Assembly: GCA_905235755.1 (NCBI GenBank)
Contig: CAJONA010000163.1
Coordinates: forward strand, 1-6,071
DNA: 6,071 nucleotides
Direction: 5' to 3'
DNA from: an uncultured Clostridia bacterium
GTDB lineage: Bacteria; Bacillota; Clostridia; Oscillospirales; CAG-272
The notes below the pieces were generated by a model. The model saw only the letters and a program-made list of their open reading frames with translations, was not told the origin of the DNA and ran no database searches. How positions within the stretch are numbered: position 1 is the stretch's first letter; each line of letters opens with the position of its first letter. Below, piece after piece: positions 5,573-6,071 of the stretch. The position numbers were made by a program, and so were the translations under genes.

Positions 5573-6071
5573 ATGAAAAATTCTTCATCAAAAGACACGG
5601 TCAAAAATGCAAAAAAAGCATTTTTTGTCGGCATCGGCGGCATAAGCATGGCGTCGCTCGCGCGATATTTCAAGGCGACGGGGCGCGCCGCGTGCGGCTC
5701 GGACAGGACCGAAAGCGCGGCGACGCGCTCGCTGAGAAACGACGGGATAGACGTATTCATCGGGCACCGCGCCGAAAACATCGACGGGTGCGATCTCGTC
5801 GTTTACACCGCCGCGATACCGTCAGACAATCCGGAGCTTCTCGCCGCCGGGAAAAAGAACGTCCCGACGCTGACGCGCGCCGAATTTCTCGGCGCCCTGA
5901 TGGCGGACTATCGCGTCAGGATCGGCATTTCAGGCTCGCACGGCAAATCGACAGCGACGGCGATGGCGGCAAAGCTCATGCTCGACGCGGGGCGCGATCC
6001 GACGGTAATGTGCGGCGCCGACACGGCGGAGATGGGCGGCGCATACCGGATCGGCGCAAACAAGCGCGATT
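5573..6071 (+). CDS. murC: UDP-N-acetylmuramate--L-alanine ligase, N-terminal third (runs off right edge)
   Basis: The frame is open for 166 codons to the window end; MurC is normally about 450-480 residues, so roughly the first third is present. MurC is a cytoplasmic ATP-dependent ligase that adds L-alanine to UDP-MurNAc, the first peptide step of peptidoglycan precursor synthesis. Visible are the N-terminal Rossmann motif FFVGIGGISMASLARYF (17-33), the substrate-domain segment VVYTAAIPSDNPEL (76-89), TRAEFLGALM (101-110), and the ATP-binding P-loop GISGSHGKSTATAM (118-131). The usual P-loop is GTHGKTTT, so two Thr positions are Ser here. The related enzyme Mpl shares this architecture, but Mpl is chiefly proteobacterial. 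The start has GGGGG at 5562-5566, 6 bases before ATG, a non-canonical ribosome site that can pair with the 16S tail through a wobble. The lysine-rich start (residues 2-15) is a short extension before the Rossmann strand. Confidence 0.92.
   Translation, partial: MKNSSSKDTVKNAKKAFFVGIGGISMASLARYFKATGRAACGSDRTESAATRSLRNDGIDVFIGHRAENIDGCDLVVYTAAIPSDNPELLAAGKKNVPTLTRAEFLGALMADYRVRIGISGSHGKSTATAMAAKLMLDAGRDPTVMCGADTAEMGGAYRIGANKRD

Overview
The window looks like ordinary chromosome from a Gram-positive, spore-former-type member of the Clostridia, probably an uncultured gut Oscillospirales or Christensenellales relative. The evidence is a DUF4364 protein, spoVG, strong GGAGG-type ribosome binding sites, short AT-rich gaps between fairly GC-rich genes, and marked use of the ATA isoleucine codon. 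The genus cannot be fixed from the sequence. No RNA genes, CRISPR arrays, insertion sequences, phage genes or integration scars were seen.

Layout: (1) Positions 1-2996, minus strand: a two-gene operon read leftward. The GH38 alpha-mannosidase gene is first. A uroporphyrinogen-decarboxylase-fold protein (MtaA/CmuA-type rather than HemE) follows 11 bases after its stop and runs off the left edge. (2) Positions 2997-3147: an AT-rich divergent promoter region with a recognisable promoter for each side. (3) Positions 3148-4994, plus strand: a three-gene operon coding for a DUF4364 winged-helix protein, a DUF4886 SGNH-like hydrolase and a dCMP-deaminase-family protein, ending at a strong hairpin terminator. 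(4) Positions 4995-5070: two back-to-back terminators between converging genes. (5) Positions 5071-5370, minus strand: spoVG. (6) Positions 5371-5572: an AT-rich divergent region. (7) Positions 5573-6071, plus strand: the first third of murC, cut by the window edge.

How the genes fit together: the mannosidase and its UroD-fold partner form an accessory catabolic unit, and what the partner does is open. The divergent operon mixes a putative regulator, an unstudied hydrolase and a pyrimidine nucleotide enzyme with no obvious shared pathway. spoVG and murC are core genes of cell-wall and developmental physiology. Four start sites follow from visible Shine-Dalgarno sequences rather than from the longest open frame: mannosidase ATG at 2996, DUF4886 ATG at 3747, deaminase ATG at 4506 and spoVG ATG at 5370.

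I found no clear new biological system. The points most worth following are the mannosidase/UroD-fold pairing, the DUF4886 hydrolase beside it, and the altered residues in the deaminase zinc motif and the MurC P-loop.
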